Shown here piece after piece: positions 23,908 through 35,465 of a DNA stretch of 64,000 bases. Under the pieces are notes generated by a model. The model had not been told where the DNA came from and did not search any database. It saw only the letters and a program-made list of their open reading frames with translations. Numbering within the stretch: position 1 is the first letter of the stretch; every line of letters begins with the position of its first letter. Made by a program: the position numbers and the translations under genes. The DNA lies in NCBI RefSeq assembly GCF_037126465.1, contig NC_088201.1:6081001-6145000 (forward strand). Direction: 5' to 3'. The stretch comes from Ornithodoros turicata. Lineage: Eukaryota > Arthropoda > Arachnida > Ixodida > Argasidae.

Positions 23908-25050
23908 GAACGTCGAACGAGCCGGCCCGGACGCACGGCCGCGCTCTAGGCCGCCAGGTAGACGAAGGCGGAGACGATCAATGGCCACGACAGCGTGAGG
24001 TGATGACCGCCATCTTTGAACTCTTCATCGACTGTACAGAGAAAGAAAGTGCCTTTGAATCAGTCACCGTGTGCCAAAGTTAGATGAGAGATTGTTTATT
24101 TTTGGCTGTTATTTTTCCTTTTTCTTTTTTTCTTTTTCAGTTCAGAGTTTATGCCCATCTATTTGGGACGTTGTTGATTTTCGAGCAATGGTTTAGGGAT
24201 GAAATAGCAATGCAGCGCGTGTATAAGCATTTTATGCACGGAGCTGATGTGATGAGCACCGTGTGATGGGGGATCGCGCCTCCGTGTCTGTGCCTTGTAT
24301 CTGGGGGGGGTTTGCTCATTTAATCTCCCGCATAACGTGTGCCTCTGCGTAATACTCTTTACTGCCAGTGATATTTGTCAACTCATACATCTACGCGTAC
24401 CTGGAGATACAGACACCTCACTCTCTACTTTCGTGTGCAATGTACACATTTTTCGGTAAACCTAACCAAATGCTCAGGCAAGCGTGTTTGCTGTACGTTT
24501 ATCTTGCTAGGTTACGCGTGGGCATTCTGCGGACCACGACGATTTTGTAACGGCACAGTGCTGGACGACGGTTTACGGAACACGCTCCGGCGCATTCCTT
24601 CCTTAGAGTGGTGCAAAACATGTGCCCAGGTAACCCAGTCGCCTGTTTGCAAGTCCGCACGGTACCATTCGCTGCCAGCATGTTACTCTTAGGAAGGAAT
24701 GTGCCGGAGCGTGTTCTATAAACTGTTGTACACCACTATAAAATGTGTGTATGGGGGTGGCTTGAAATGTTCCTAGAAGTCTGTAATACTATACGTACTG
24801 ATGCTGTACTGATACTGCCAATCTGCCTCCTGATGGCGTGTAGCGATATATGACATTTTCATACTCTCGGGGCGGGGAATGGATACGTAAAAGAAAAAGT
24901 ATTATATGTGTGTTCCTGTACTCAGAGCCTGTACTTACATTATGTTATGTACAAAGTCCTTGTAGCCATAGTTACGCTATCATAATATATAGCCCTTAAT
25001 GGGGCTTACAGTATTTCATAATAAGCAAATAAAAGGTTTTAAAGATGTTG
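23908..25050 (+). other. Probable NTPDase 3' UTR with polyadenylation signal
   Basis: This is non-coding sequence after the NTPDase stop. The first good AATAAA is at 25028-25033 (GCAAATAAAAGG). The presumed UTR contains a 165-bp inverted-repeat element (24564-24728). The end of the transcript is inferred from the signal alone. Confidence 0.5.
24564..24728. mobile_element. Tc1-like MITE in the NTPDase 3' UTR
   Basis: Inverted termini of about 37 bp share GTTTA-YRG-AACACGCTCCGGC and CATTCCTTCC; the right end is followed by TA. The GTTTACGGAACACG core is shared with the element at 48478-48692, suggesting related Tc1/mariner-type termini. The left TA is mutated (TG). Confidence 0.6.
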
Positions 25051-26907
25051 ATTAAGCCGTAGGTTAGCGTATTTCTGTCATTTGTGTACTACTCAATCTT
25101 GCCATTAATTATTGAGTGATCATTTACGGATGTGCAATGTCTTACGGCTTCTGGACAGAAGTTTCTGTATATATTACATAGGTACCACATTTGAGCCGCG
25201 GAAAACACAATAACATTTCCTGCTATCCAAGTGAAAGTGCTGGCGATCATGGTTACCAGCCTAGGGAAAGAAACGAGGAAAATTTGGCAAATTTAACGGT
25301 TTGAGGTGCAAGATATTGACCCAGTAAAATAATAAATGGGTGTCGTTTCAAAGACCTCTACTCTCGCATCAGTTCTGCAACCCTAAGCCAAATTTTCACG
25401 AAGCAAGTTTCAGAGGGGTTCGCCAGCTTGTGAGTTCATCCTGATAATTTGCGAGATAAAATATGGCGAAAAAAAATCAAGTTTTTGCCCTTCCTTGCCT
25501 TCGACATGTCCACTAACTGAAACGATTTGTTAAAACTAGAGCCTCGTAAATTCGTGCAGAAGCTCAGTTACGGCCTCAGCTGCGAGAGTCAAACACCTTT
25601 TTAATGAAGAGAGGATAGAGAGGTAGCAAGCGAGCTGGTGGTATAGATCCATAACTTAAAAACCCGAGACAACCCGAGAGTGTTGTCGTTTTTTGTCCCC
25701 TAGTCTCGGGTTTTTAAGTTATGGATTTTTAATGAAGTTCAGGGGCTAGGTTCATTACAGTAGGTGCCGTAGTAATGGCTAAGGATGTTTAATAGTTTGC
25801 GGGTTCTGACAGCAAAACTTATAACAAACATGAAGCCAAGGTTGAAATGTTTAAAAGAGTGTTTGAAGCCATGTTTAAAATCATGTTGTTGTTTTGCTTC
25901 TCTCTCTCTCTCTTATTTATTACAGAAGACACAGCACAAGAGCTACTACTGTTTCCTTTTCTTTCTTTTTTTCATTGTCAAGTTATCTTGCATGATTTGT
26001 CCTGACCGGTCACCAATAATGATGGTAGATTTCTGGTCAAGTGCGCTACCAATTACACCACGCTGGCACACTGATGGCAGAGGGCCTCTTTGCAGTGGCT
26101 TGTCAGGTGGATACACAGTTTGGTAAGTGGCTTTTGAAGAACAAAAGTACGAGAATTATTGAAATACCGAATTTGAACTTTCGGGTAATCGTTTTTCCAC
26201 AGAAGGCAACGACAAGAAGGTTTCGGCGAATAATTGGTGTTCCTTGGAGAGGGTATTGTGGGCGGATCTCGCTACGGTTTACCTGAGTAGCGATATGGCG
26301 CATAATAAAGCAGATATTCTAATTATAACGGAGCTTTCCGGAGGTGAAAATGTGACCTCAGGGCCCACGGAATTTATGGAAATGAGGAACTTCCATGTGC
26401 ACAGCCATTCGACATCATTTTCACCCTTTTGTTTTCAGCGCATCTATCCTACGGGGTGTACCCCCTTAAAAACACGCGAGAAAAATGTAGTTTTTGATGA
26501 GCCACCAGTAAAATGAGATTCCGAGCCAACACAGTGACTTCTGAATGCTATTCTAAATTAATTTACAGTGCAGACAAGCCAAACACATTTCGATTGCTAC
26601 TAATCGGGTAGGAGGTGAAATTTTACCAAAAATAAATACTCCACTATTTATAATCCAGGGAACCCCCTTGTGTCACGGAGACTTGGCAGAGGTTGTATAA
26701 CACTCGCGGCGGCGTTTGGGAGCTAAAAAAAGACTTCTTTCCAATTGCTTTGTTTATTCGAACCGCCAGTGTTGAAAGGGGTTCCGTTGTTGCGCGTCGA
26801 TTATCTCGGTCAGCTGTCCTAAGTCTGAGCAGAACTCCCGAGGCTGGCGACTTTTTGTCCCTGTTATTACTACTACGTGATTCGTAACGAGATATATGTT
26901 GACTCAC
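25051..26907. other. Region between NTPDase end and last SOD-repeat exon found
   Basis: It should contain, or lie before, the missing 3' exon of the SOD-repeat gene (minus strand), but I could not identify one. It holds a short perfect hairpin (25649-25724) and a tRNA-like segment (about 26030-26080, minus strand, GTGTAATTGGTAGCGCACTT) resembling a SINE head. Nothing else was recognised. Confidence 0.5.
25649..25724. repeat. Short foldback hairpin
   Basis: CCATAACTTAAAAACCCGAG and CTCGGGTTTTTAAGTTATGG are perfect complements separated by about 36 nt. A T precedes and an A follows, extending the pairing. Confidence 0.8.
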
Positions 26908-27027
26908 GTGACTTGCAGGGCTTGTAATACGTCTTCACCAGCCGGAGTCCCAGCCGCGTCTGCTTCCGCACACTGCCAAGCGTCAGCAGGTTTCCAAACT
27001 CTATCTGGTTACGGTGCGCTTCGGAGC
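26908..27027 (-). CDS. SOD-repeat protein, exon 7 (last found)
   Basis: The exon has 120 nt, phase 1 in (ATCTATCCAG|, weak pyrimidine tract) and phase 1 out (CAC|GTGAGT). It encodes SEAHRNQIEFGNLLTLGSVR and LGLRLVKTYYKPCKS, giving HFFGSEAH across the junction. The reconstructed protein is 991 residues to this point. The final exon was not found. Confidence 0.75.
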
Positions 27028-28553
27028 CTGGATAGATGTAGCTCGGTTACGCGTAAGTTGTAATTACTCCACAGCAGCACAGACAGGAGAAGGCTACCTC
27101 CGATGTTACTGGGCATAGGTGATGCATCGTCATCATCAAAAAGTCGAGTTACCATGCGACCAGGACAAGGGTGGATCCAGACCCTCGGTTTGGGGAAGGG
27201 GGGGGGGGTTTCTTTATCGGAGCACGTAGTGGAGGAGGGGAGAGAGGGAAAACCAACGTATAAATAGGGAGTGACTTTTTCGGGTTAAACCCGATTCCGC
27301 ACGCTGTTATTCCCCCCCGAACTGACCTCCGACCAATAGACGAGTTCAGTAAATTCCCAGTGCTCTTTGCACACGCATTGCACCCTGGGTGCTTGCTGAG
27401 CGCGGGAGCGAAGGATAATCCTCCACGTTTCGCTTTCGCTGACCTTCACACGTTGTGGGCAATTGACCGCTAGGGAAGTAATCGGAACAGTTTGGAGGCC
27501 ACCGCGCGTTTCTTTCGTATTAGTAAACTCCCACAGTTCAAAGCGACGCTGAGCATTCTGGGGAATTTCTGAAGTCGTCTATGAAATCCTCAAGTGAAGT
27601 TTCCACTGAGGACGAACAAAGGTCGCCACGTGTAACACGTGTAAGAATGGGTCACTTACGTTCCCAGCAGTACACCCACGTCTGTCAACACTGTCTATGC
27701 CTTCGGGGATTACCGCTCGAATGTCACGATCCCGCAAAAAGAGAGATTAGGAAAGGACTTATTAGACGAGAGGAGAAACAAAAACAGCCGAAGGCACAAT
27801 TATCGCCCGATTTCTCCCCGAATTACAGATTTTAAAATAGCGCCCGGTTTTTACCCCCCGAATCTGAGAAACGCATTTAACCCGAAAAAGTCACTCCGTA
27901 TCAGTATAAACTGACGTTTTGGGGGACGTCGCTGGACCTGGGCGAGACGTCATTTCAAGCTGCAAGTGGGCGTTCATCGGTCTAGATCGAACTGACGTTA
28001 GTTGAGCTCTTCGTGAATTCAGCTAAAGGGATGGTTCATTACATTATACACGCGTTGTACGGAACTGCCAAATTATGGAGGGGAAAAAAAAGTGTTTTTC
28101 TGCGTGCTGTAGTCTGGGAGATACGAACGCACTCCGCGTCCAGCTCTGACCTCAGAGGACCTCCCGCCGTCCATGTGTTAGGTGGGGCTGGGCTTAGTGG
28201 TGGGCACCGGGCTCCAGCCAGGGTTCAGGAAGGGGGGTCCTGACGAGTCAACGACGAATCGGCTCCAAAATGTCGGGAACCCTATCCTGAACCCTGGTTG
28301 CAGTTTGCAGCACCAAACCAGACATATGGATGGCACACTGCTCAACCCTTTAGCTACATGCCTCACAAACTCGCTCATATCTCCATTGTTGTGAGATGAA
28401 ATGGCACGTCAGACGTAATACCCTTGAAATTTGACTGATTTACGTGAGCCAAGGATGGCCTGCGCTCAGTCTATACGCTAAAACCGTCCGTTATTCAACG
28501 GATCAGCCACACACATGTGCCAGGTGAATAAAGTGGCGAGGAAAAAAAATTAC
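27028..28553 (-). other. SOD-repeat intron 6
   Basis: It holds the MITE at 27268-27900, a poly-G run near 27200 and a short inverted segment at about 28207-28310 (CCAGGGTTCAGGA / TCCTGAACCCTGG). No other gene was seen. Confidence 0.6.
27268..27900. mobile_element. MITE, TAGGGAGTGACTTTTTCGGG family (copy 2)
   Basis: It shares termini and interior with 21452 and 41491. A segment at about 27343-27572 is absent from the other copies and has its own inverted ends (AAATTCCCAGTGCTC / GAGCATTCTGGGGAATTT), so it looks like a nested insertion. GTATAAA occurs on both sides, possibly a target duplication. Confidence 0.65.
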
Positions 28554-28678
28554 CGAAGAAGTGCACGGTGAGCTGAGTGCATTGGCCATCGAGGAGATCA
28601 TGTTCCGCCTGGGCATCGGCTTCAACTAACCAGTCTGTCATGTTCAGCATTTGACGCATATGGTCCATGAAGGTTCCA
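28554..28678 (-). CDS. SOD-repeat protein, exon 6
   Basis: The exon has 125 nt, phase 2 in (TTTTCTGTTGCAG|) and phase 1 out (|GTAATT). It encodes GTFMDHMRQMLNMTDWLVEA and LLDGQCTQLTVHFF, part of the non-SOD C-terminal extension that I associate with arthropod members of this family. Phases match exons 5 and 7 exactly. Confidence 0.82.
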
Positions 28679-28904
28679 CTGCAACAGAAAAGTGTGTCTC
28701 CTTCATGTTTGGCGTTAGAGAGACGCTCCTAGTTGCCACAGTGGTGCCAGGAGCTCATAAGCAGGCCACGGGACTTTATGCGCAAAAATCTGGCAAAATG
28801 TGCATGCAAATATGCGGCGAGAAACGTCAAAATATGCAGAAATATTATGATGGCGGAAATGTTGCTCCGGAAGCTTTTGCGTAGCTTGGGACTGTATAAA
28901 TACG

Positions 28905-29431
28905 TAAATTGTCTATATATATTGTCCATGAATGATAGTGTTCAACGTTCCCACAGAAAGGTCCGTCTTTCGAGCCAGTTCGAGACATATTATCCGTCGG
29001 TCCTTGAGGATCAGGCGCTCCACAACTTGGATGTTCTCAGGAACTCTGACACTGGGCTCTGAGCCGCCCCGACCAGGATCGTCCTGCACTGATGTACGGC
29101 CGTCTCGGAACCATTTGCACCACTCAAAATTTGCTGTGCTGCGGCTAAGTGTATCGTGGCCATACTGGGCCTGAAGTCTTCTGTGAATTTCAGACGACTT
29201 TACGCCTTCATTCACGAGAAACTTCATGACAATTCGCTGTTCGATGTGCGCACTCACCTCGTTGTCGGCCATCTTGTCTAGCACGTGTCTTCTGTTTTCC
29301 ACAAACTTTGGACGACTACGTGGTGAACGCGGAGGCCTGTCGCGTGTGAAAATGATGAAAAAAGAAGTAGCGCGAGCCATTTGTACATTCAGGAGACAGA
29401 AAGTCCCGGTTTGACTTGAACGCCCCTCGTA
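28905..29431 (-). pseudogene. Truncated mariner transposase (N-terminal HTH part)
   Basis: The minus-strand frame encodes the paired-like DNA-binding region of a mariner transposase. It reads from MADNEVSAHIEQRIVMKF through FEWCKWFRDGRTSVQDDPGR to ICLELARKTDLSVGTLNTII. The catalytic D,D34D domain is absent. Upstream on the same strand ACGAGGGGCGTTCAAGTC and CCGGGACTTT beside TA (29430-29431) look like the mariner terminal repeat. The 3' part has been deleted or replaced by unrelated sequence near 28905, so this is an inactive fossil. Confidence 0.8.
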
Positions 29432-30556
29432 TATGTAAAAACTTTTTACAAATGAAAATGCACGTTCCTCATTTGAAGTTGGAACCAGGAAAAGGTAACG
29501 GAATCTTTTCGTTACCCTCTCCGTTATACTAGCCCAGCATATTTTACTGTTTCAGACTCCTTACTACCATTGTTGCTTTCATTTGCGTTTTCCGTAACCC
29601 CCCTTCGTCCGTAATACCTCTACTATAGAGATAGTATAGTCGGAAATCTATTTTAAGGACTTTAGGGATGTGTGCACGCAACATTTATTCAAAAATACAG
29701 ATTTTTTTTCCTTGTTAAGCTACATTACATTTTCTAAAAAAGAAGAATATGCCTTACAACACTTTCCTCCTTTCAATTTTGATTAGCTTACCCGACATGG
29801 CGGCCATTAGGAATAAGCTTGCTTGTTCAGTGAGGTGGCCAATTAACGGATATACTTTTTATTAACTGTTTAATTAGATGCTTTCAGGGAAATGTGAGAT
29901 AGCAGAATTGGAGGCAGTCATTATTTAGAGCGACTGTGTTTCTTAAAGATCCCGAAACGCTCACGCACATTGAGATATCCGTTGCCAAATTTTGCTATGC
30001 AAATGAACCGAAACCGAAATTATGCGCATCAGAATCGCAGGAAAAGAAGCGTCCTTGGCCCACGGGCCGCAAAGCGGTTTATCTGGCTGGCAGATCAGCG
30101 CCTACTCCAATCGGTTTCATCGCTCCAAAGCACTTGGCCCTGCGACGTGGAATGAACAGTGCTCTCCTTCAGGGACTGAAACCGGAACAGAACCAAAAAC
30201 CGCTTGGGGGGAACCATGGGCGTTCCCATGATTTTTTCCAGAAAGGGGGGGGGGGGGGCAAGAGTGCAAACCCCCACCCCCCCTTCCACATATTTTTCTG
30301 TAGGCGGACGTTACGCACTGTGTGGGTGTTCAGAGGTTCCTATCATGACATCTGAGCACAATCATTACGACCTATGACTAAAGTGCGCACTATTTTCACA
30401 AGCGATCTTGGAGTTCGGGGGGGGCACGCCCCCCCCCCCCTTGCCCCCCTCTCGGTACGCCCATGCTTGGAACCCAAATTTTTGCAAGAACCGGAAGAAC
30501 AAGAAGATACGAAGGCAAAAAAATAGGCGATGTCAAGTTGCCGGTGATGAGTTAAT

Positions 30557-30748
30557 CAAAGAGTGATATTAAACGGTAGGAGCAACTTATTTAGTTACAC
30601 ACATGGTAACAAGGCTTTCATGCACGAGACTGCAGCACTTCTTCAGGTTACCTAACAGGTAACCTGAAGAAGTGCAGTCTCGTGCACGAAACTCTTGTTA
30701 CCACGTGTAAGTAAATAAGTTGCTCCTACCGTTTAATATCACTCTTTG
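30557..30748. repeat. Large palindrome with two hammerhead-like tails
   Basis: The arms (CAAAGAGTGATATTAAACGG ... CCGTTTAATATCACTCTTTG) are near-perfect complements centred near 30652. The right arm contains GGTAAC-CTGAAGA-A-GTGCA-loop-TGCAC-GAAA-CTCTT-GTTACC (30658-30702). Stem I and stem II are intact around a CUGANGA...GAAA core. The left arm is a diverged inverse copy. It resembles inverted tails of Penelope-like elements. Confidence 0.65.
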
Positions 30749-31824
30749 AAAATATGCTTTCACGGAGTCACAATAACTAATATTGACCACGGTATACGAA
30801 ATATATTATTTTTCACGAGTAAAAGCCTATTTAGATTTAGTTTTAGTTAGTTGATCCTGAACGAAGTCCAACCCTTCACAAGTCTGTGCCTGTAGATATA
30901 CCCCGTTGGACCAAGGTCGATATAAAGAGTATATGTTGTGCCGTCCACGATATGTGATTCGTTCCACCTCCGGAACACATCACGACGCATATCAAGCGTG
31001 AAATTGGCGCACACATCCCGGCTTCTTTTCATTCATTATTCCTGATGCACTGACATATACAGTGGCACTTGTGGTAAAGTGGCCTCATCTCGTATCGTCG
31101 TTGTCTGAGTGGGGGCCCGTCCCAACGGGTGGAAATCTGCGTGGAAGTGCCACATTCATCTGCCTATTATATGTGTTGTTGTTGCCGTATCTGTCGGTTC
31201 CTTTTTGTGAAATGCCGTTTCCTCGCTCGTAATTTGAGCTGAAATCGCGCGCTAACGATGCATTCGGCCGTTACCGGGGAAACGTAAAAAAGATGTTTCT
31301 TTTCGGCAACATCGCACTCGGTCGCAAACACACGCGTGTGTTTCCACCGTGTATTTTGTGTACACATTTATACCCGTAAATTAATAGCGCCGTGAATTAA
31401 GGACTTGGTTTTGAACGTACAAGTTGCAGAAGACACTGTTGCAGAAGACATGTTGCAGAAGACACTGTTGTGGATGTAGCGTTTCTGTGTTTACTGGGTG
31501 CGCTAGAAGCCAAAAGGCGTTCATTTTTATCCGATACAGATTTTTGTAATAAAAAAAAGCTACGAGAGCAGCATAGATGTGGTTTTTGCGGTTGAGTTCT
31601 ACGGCCAGGCGGACACGTACTCTGGAAGTGAATATGTAACTACCAGATGACTAATTACCTAAAATTCATTAATGAACACCTTAATCGGGGGATTCCGGGT
31701 ATAAGCGAAGCGGTTGAAAGCCACTCCATTTTTAAATAATCTTGAAAAGCGCACGTGCGTTGAAATATCCATCACCGAATTTGGTTATGCTAATGAGCCG
31801 AAACCGCGCCGATCGGGAGTGCAG

Positions 31825-32262
31825 GGCACGACCTACTAGGTTATGACGACCATGTTGTAGGCACCCCTTCCCAGCGCCGCATTTTTGGAAGGTAGCGGTG
31901 GCGCTAGTCTTCGTCCGATGCAGTTATTGCCCTTCCTCAACTTCTACAATACTTTGTACTTCAGCTTACCTTAGTATTTCTGTACAAGCGGTGGATATTC
32001 CACAGATGTTTCATTCTGAGGTTGATTATCGTCATCATTCTACGCGTTTTCATAGGAGCTATTGCTGTCGTCTGCAACGGTTGTTTGTCTGCTACGGTAG
32101 TCGTACATACGCTTCTGCGCGTTCAGAATTCAAATTTCCATCGTCCAATCGTGGTGCACATCTCGCGTGCCGATGAGTAGCGCCTCTAGCGGATCGTGCG
32201 GACGGGCTCCTCATGGGGGTTGCTGATGATGGCATGGTCGTTATAATCTAGTAGGTCGTGGT
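31825..32262. mobile_element. MITE with ACCACGACCTACTAG termini (copy B)
   Basis: This is the inverse-orientation counterpart of 12896-13312 with the same termini (GCACGACCTACTAGG ... CTAGTAGGTCGTGGT) and interior. It sits in the SOD-repeat intron. Target duplication is not evident. Confidence 0.75.
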
Positions 32263-34447
32263 GCGGGGAGGACAGCGCTCATTTCACGTCAGAGGGCCAC
32301 GTGCTATGGGGCGATGCTGTGCCGTGTACTAAAGGGAGCCTGGCCATTAGGAGGAGCCTAAAAAAGAGGCTCGACGTGTCAATCAAACTTGGGCGTATTT
32401 CATTGGTTGCCTTTTTTCGTGGAGGCCGCACTGACACCAAAATTTCTCCAAAATGGAGGATGGTGCTTTGAACGGCGAAGCGGAGATTTCGTGACAAAAC
32501 ATTTTCACTGACTATACTTTAGTTTCATACTGTGAGTATATATCCTCGTGTACGCATCTGCAAAATCAGCTTCAACTTTTGCTCCGCCATCATTATTTAC
32601 GCGAAAATGGGATATTTCGTCGCTAACGTTAGGCCTAGTCAAGACCGCGATCCCAAGAAAATAGCAAGAAAGACGCACCTGATACATAAGATTCTGCATT
32701 ATATCGTTGAATTTTATTTATACATATATATCTTTGCGCATTTTTGATTCAATCTACTTACGTTACGTGATTTCAAAGTTCATACCGGCAACCGTGTGCT
32801 ACGAAGAAGTGGTTCTACCGCTCTCCTGGCCAGTCACTTCTGCCAGCAACCATTTCTGCAATTCTGAGTCTTCCCAACATGCCTCTCTCCGTGCAGATGG
32901 CGTTGATAAAAGTGGGCGCAAAATCCGCCATTTTGGTCTGTCACCAGTGATATCCGTTTCAATCCACATCCATCAGTTTTCTCCAAAATGGTGGCACCCA
33001 GTAAATAAGGGTGAAGTATAAGTACTAGATGGATGTAATAATAGACAACTGTATTTCGACCTGTGATTGGCTAGATACCTCGAAAAGTACATGGGTGGAG
33101 CCTCAGGTATAGGGAGGTCCCATCAATGGTCAGACTCCCTTTTAATACACGGCACTGGGGCGATGGAGGTGATTGGAGTAAGCTAGGTCGGGAAGCCCAG
33201 TGACCGTCGGCGAAGGCCACGCGCTTCTGTGGTGCGCGGTTTTCGGTTTCAATTCCGCTGCATAGGGAAATTCGGCTGTGGAAATTTCCCACCACGCGCT
33301 CGTTTCAGGACTTTTAAAAGATTTCTCTTAAAAAAAGAAAAAGGCTTTCAACGAGGATTGTCTCCCATTCGGCTATCTCGCTTTTGCTCGAAATTCCCTA
33401 CAGTTGACACGTCTTGTAGTTACATACTTTCTTCGCGAGGCTGTCCGCCCCAGAACCCACCTGCAAAAATGACATCTATACTGCTATTATGCTTTTTATG
33501 AAAAAAAAAATGTAACGGATAAAAATGAACACCAACGCATACAATAGAATACCGCGAAACTAGAGAAAATCAAACTGTCCGTACTGTATAGCTCTTGGTA
33601 TGAGAGAGTCCGCATCCGAAACTCACCGCTGTCTGGTCAGACGAAATCTCATGTTTTCTTCTCCGGTTTCAGGCTATTTCGATATCGTCATATTTTCTTC
33701 GTAGAAACGAAAGACCAATTTCGATAAACAGTTTTATTAATGATCGGAAAATGATGCTAGCTGATTCTTTTGAGTCTTTGAGGATATCACGGTCTTAATT
33801 GTATTTTGCATTAATTATCTTCAACTTTTGGTACTGTGCACCAATTTAATACGTGATGTGTGTAAATATTGCTGAATAAGAGAAAAAGCGAAGAAAAACG
33901 AATTGATGTAAAAAAAAAAGAAAGAAAGAAAGAAAAAGGACTGTTAGGTGGTCGGTGCGTAGTGCGTACAAACATGTGAATCCTTCCTGAAATAATGCTC
34001 TTTCACATCAGAAGTTCCGAGTGGGTCTCCATTCAATGTTCAATTGGGGACGTTCGCACCGTTACCATGCTTCACCTGTTCCAAGAACATAGCAAATCCA
34101 GCGAAAATGCGCTATTTACTATGCCCTGTATGCTGTACCATCCATAACGAACCACGTGAAGGACGCATAAGAAGTCTCTCATATTTCTAGTCTGTCTCTG
34201 TTCTTTTTTCTTCTCCTTTCATTGCAGATCAAATGTGAAGGGGCTGTCTTGGTTTCGAAACAAACATTCGTTATGCGAGACATATGCATCCTGCTTAAAA
34301 TTCGAAGCACGGAATGGCGCACTGGCATTGCGAATGCTACAAATGTCGTCTGCTAGGAAGAGCCGTTTCTTTGTTCTCTATTTGTTGAGGCGGTTTTTGC
34401 TCAATGGATGACTTCACATGGAAGCGCGTTCTACGAGACAGGCTCAC

Positions 34448-34574
34448 CTTGAGAATCCAGGAAACTTGCGAACGGCTACATGACGCACTAGATGGATGTC
34501 GGGCAACAGGTTGGCACAGGCCACGCGAGCGGGGTTGCCGTGGGCTCCGGAGATGATGACGCTGCGGCCCAACA
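34448..34574 (-). CDS. SOD-repeat protein, exon 5
   Basis: The exon has 127 nt, phase 1 in (TCTGCTCGCAG|) and phase 2 out (|GTGAGC). It encodes VLGRSVIISGAHGNPARVAC, the SOD GR-LVVH...ACG motif with Ser replacing the ligand His, which ends repeat 6. It then enters a C-terminal extension (HLVRHVAVRKFPGFS). Confidence 0.88.
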
Positions 34575-34856
34575 CTGCGAGCAGACACTCAATGGATTAG
34601 CGGCTTCCACGACAGTGCAAGCAGACGTCACGTCTGCTAGCATTCGTAACCGTCTATAAACTTGCGAAGGTTAGTGTTTCTCGTGCTGGTGTTGCTGCAT
34701 TTTTTTTTTTTTTTCATAAACAGAAAGCACATGTTGGATTTACCCCACCTGTACTACAAAGTACATCCCTACTACATAATGTAAAAGCCTGAAAAGTCTG
34801 GGCACACAGAGGGACGACACGAGCATACGACTCAAAACTGCCTAGACTCAGGCTTT

Positions 34857-35465
34857 TACTAGAGTCACTAAATAAGCTTCGTTTCAGAGTATCGACACTG
34901 AGTTCCAAGAGCGAGCACGCGCCATCTTGTTACCGCGCTACGCTTCCCACGCGCACGCGCACCTCAGGCGCATTTTAGCGGATGATGCCCCAAGCAGCAC
35001 AACATCTTGGGCTAATATTGGACCAATATCGGCAATACTGGCCCAATCTTTGTCCAATATTTGGCCGACATTGCCAATATCAGTCCAATATTGGGCCAAT
35101 ATGTTGTGCTGCTTGGGGCCATCTCTCGGGTATAGTGAACTAGAATAAAGTATTTATTTTAGTCCACTATATCTCGGGAGTGGGTGAAATGTTCCTTTGT
35201 TCCTTTCTCTTGCAAGCAGCTCATCATCATCAAGGTCCGACGGCCCTGAGCTAACCTTGGCATCCTCGGGACGCTCTGGTGGACATTGCATGGATTATCG
35301 CTCAACAATCATGCACGCTTCTCTATCGCACAGCGAGCATTATGTTAGCTATCTTCGATCCTCAAATGGGGATGGTACTGGTGTGGTACGGAAACAAGAT
35401 GGCGCTCCTACTCTCCCTTGGAACTCAGTGTCGATACTCTGAAGCGAAGCTTATTTAGTGACTCT
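34857..35465. repeat. Inverted repeat around palindromic MITE
   Basis: The arms GAGTCACTAAATAAGCTTCG (34861 on) and CGAAGCTTATTTAGTGACTC (about 35444-35463) continue through CAGAGTATCGACACTGAGTTCC and its complement to the CCATCTTGT segments. Arms are about 75 bp. Confidence 0.65.
34988..35119. mobile_element. Foldback MITE with CAATATTGG repeats
   Basis: CCCCAAGCAGCACAACATCT ... ATGTTGTGCTGCTTGGGG inverted ends surround multiple CCAATATTGG units. Target duplication is unclear. Confidence 0.7.

Larger units (their letters stand above)
28679..34447 (-). other. SOD-repeat intron 5
   Basis: This is a 5.8 kb intron containing the mariner remnant, the large palindrome with hammerhead-like arms, MITE copy B and fragments of a dispersed repeat (about 29870-30190, 31550-31830, 32275-32480, 33110-33300). 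No host exon was recognised. Confidence 0.6.

Noticed and set aside
23445..24083. 212-aa frame overlapping NTPDase exon 3
   Set aside because: It is out of frame with the conserved apyrase C-terminus; it exists because of codon bias in the true exon.
26030..26080. Possible tRNA gene on the minus strand
   Set aside because: Only a box-A-like half is present (GTGTAATTGGTAGCGC); no matching T-arm or acceptor stem can be drawn, so at most a SINE fragment.
26103..26303. Candidate last exon of the SOD-repeat gene on the minus strand
   Set aside because: No acceptor in the required phase and no convincing C-terminal tail; a plus-strand alternative reading was equally unsupported.
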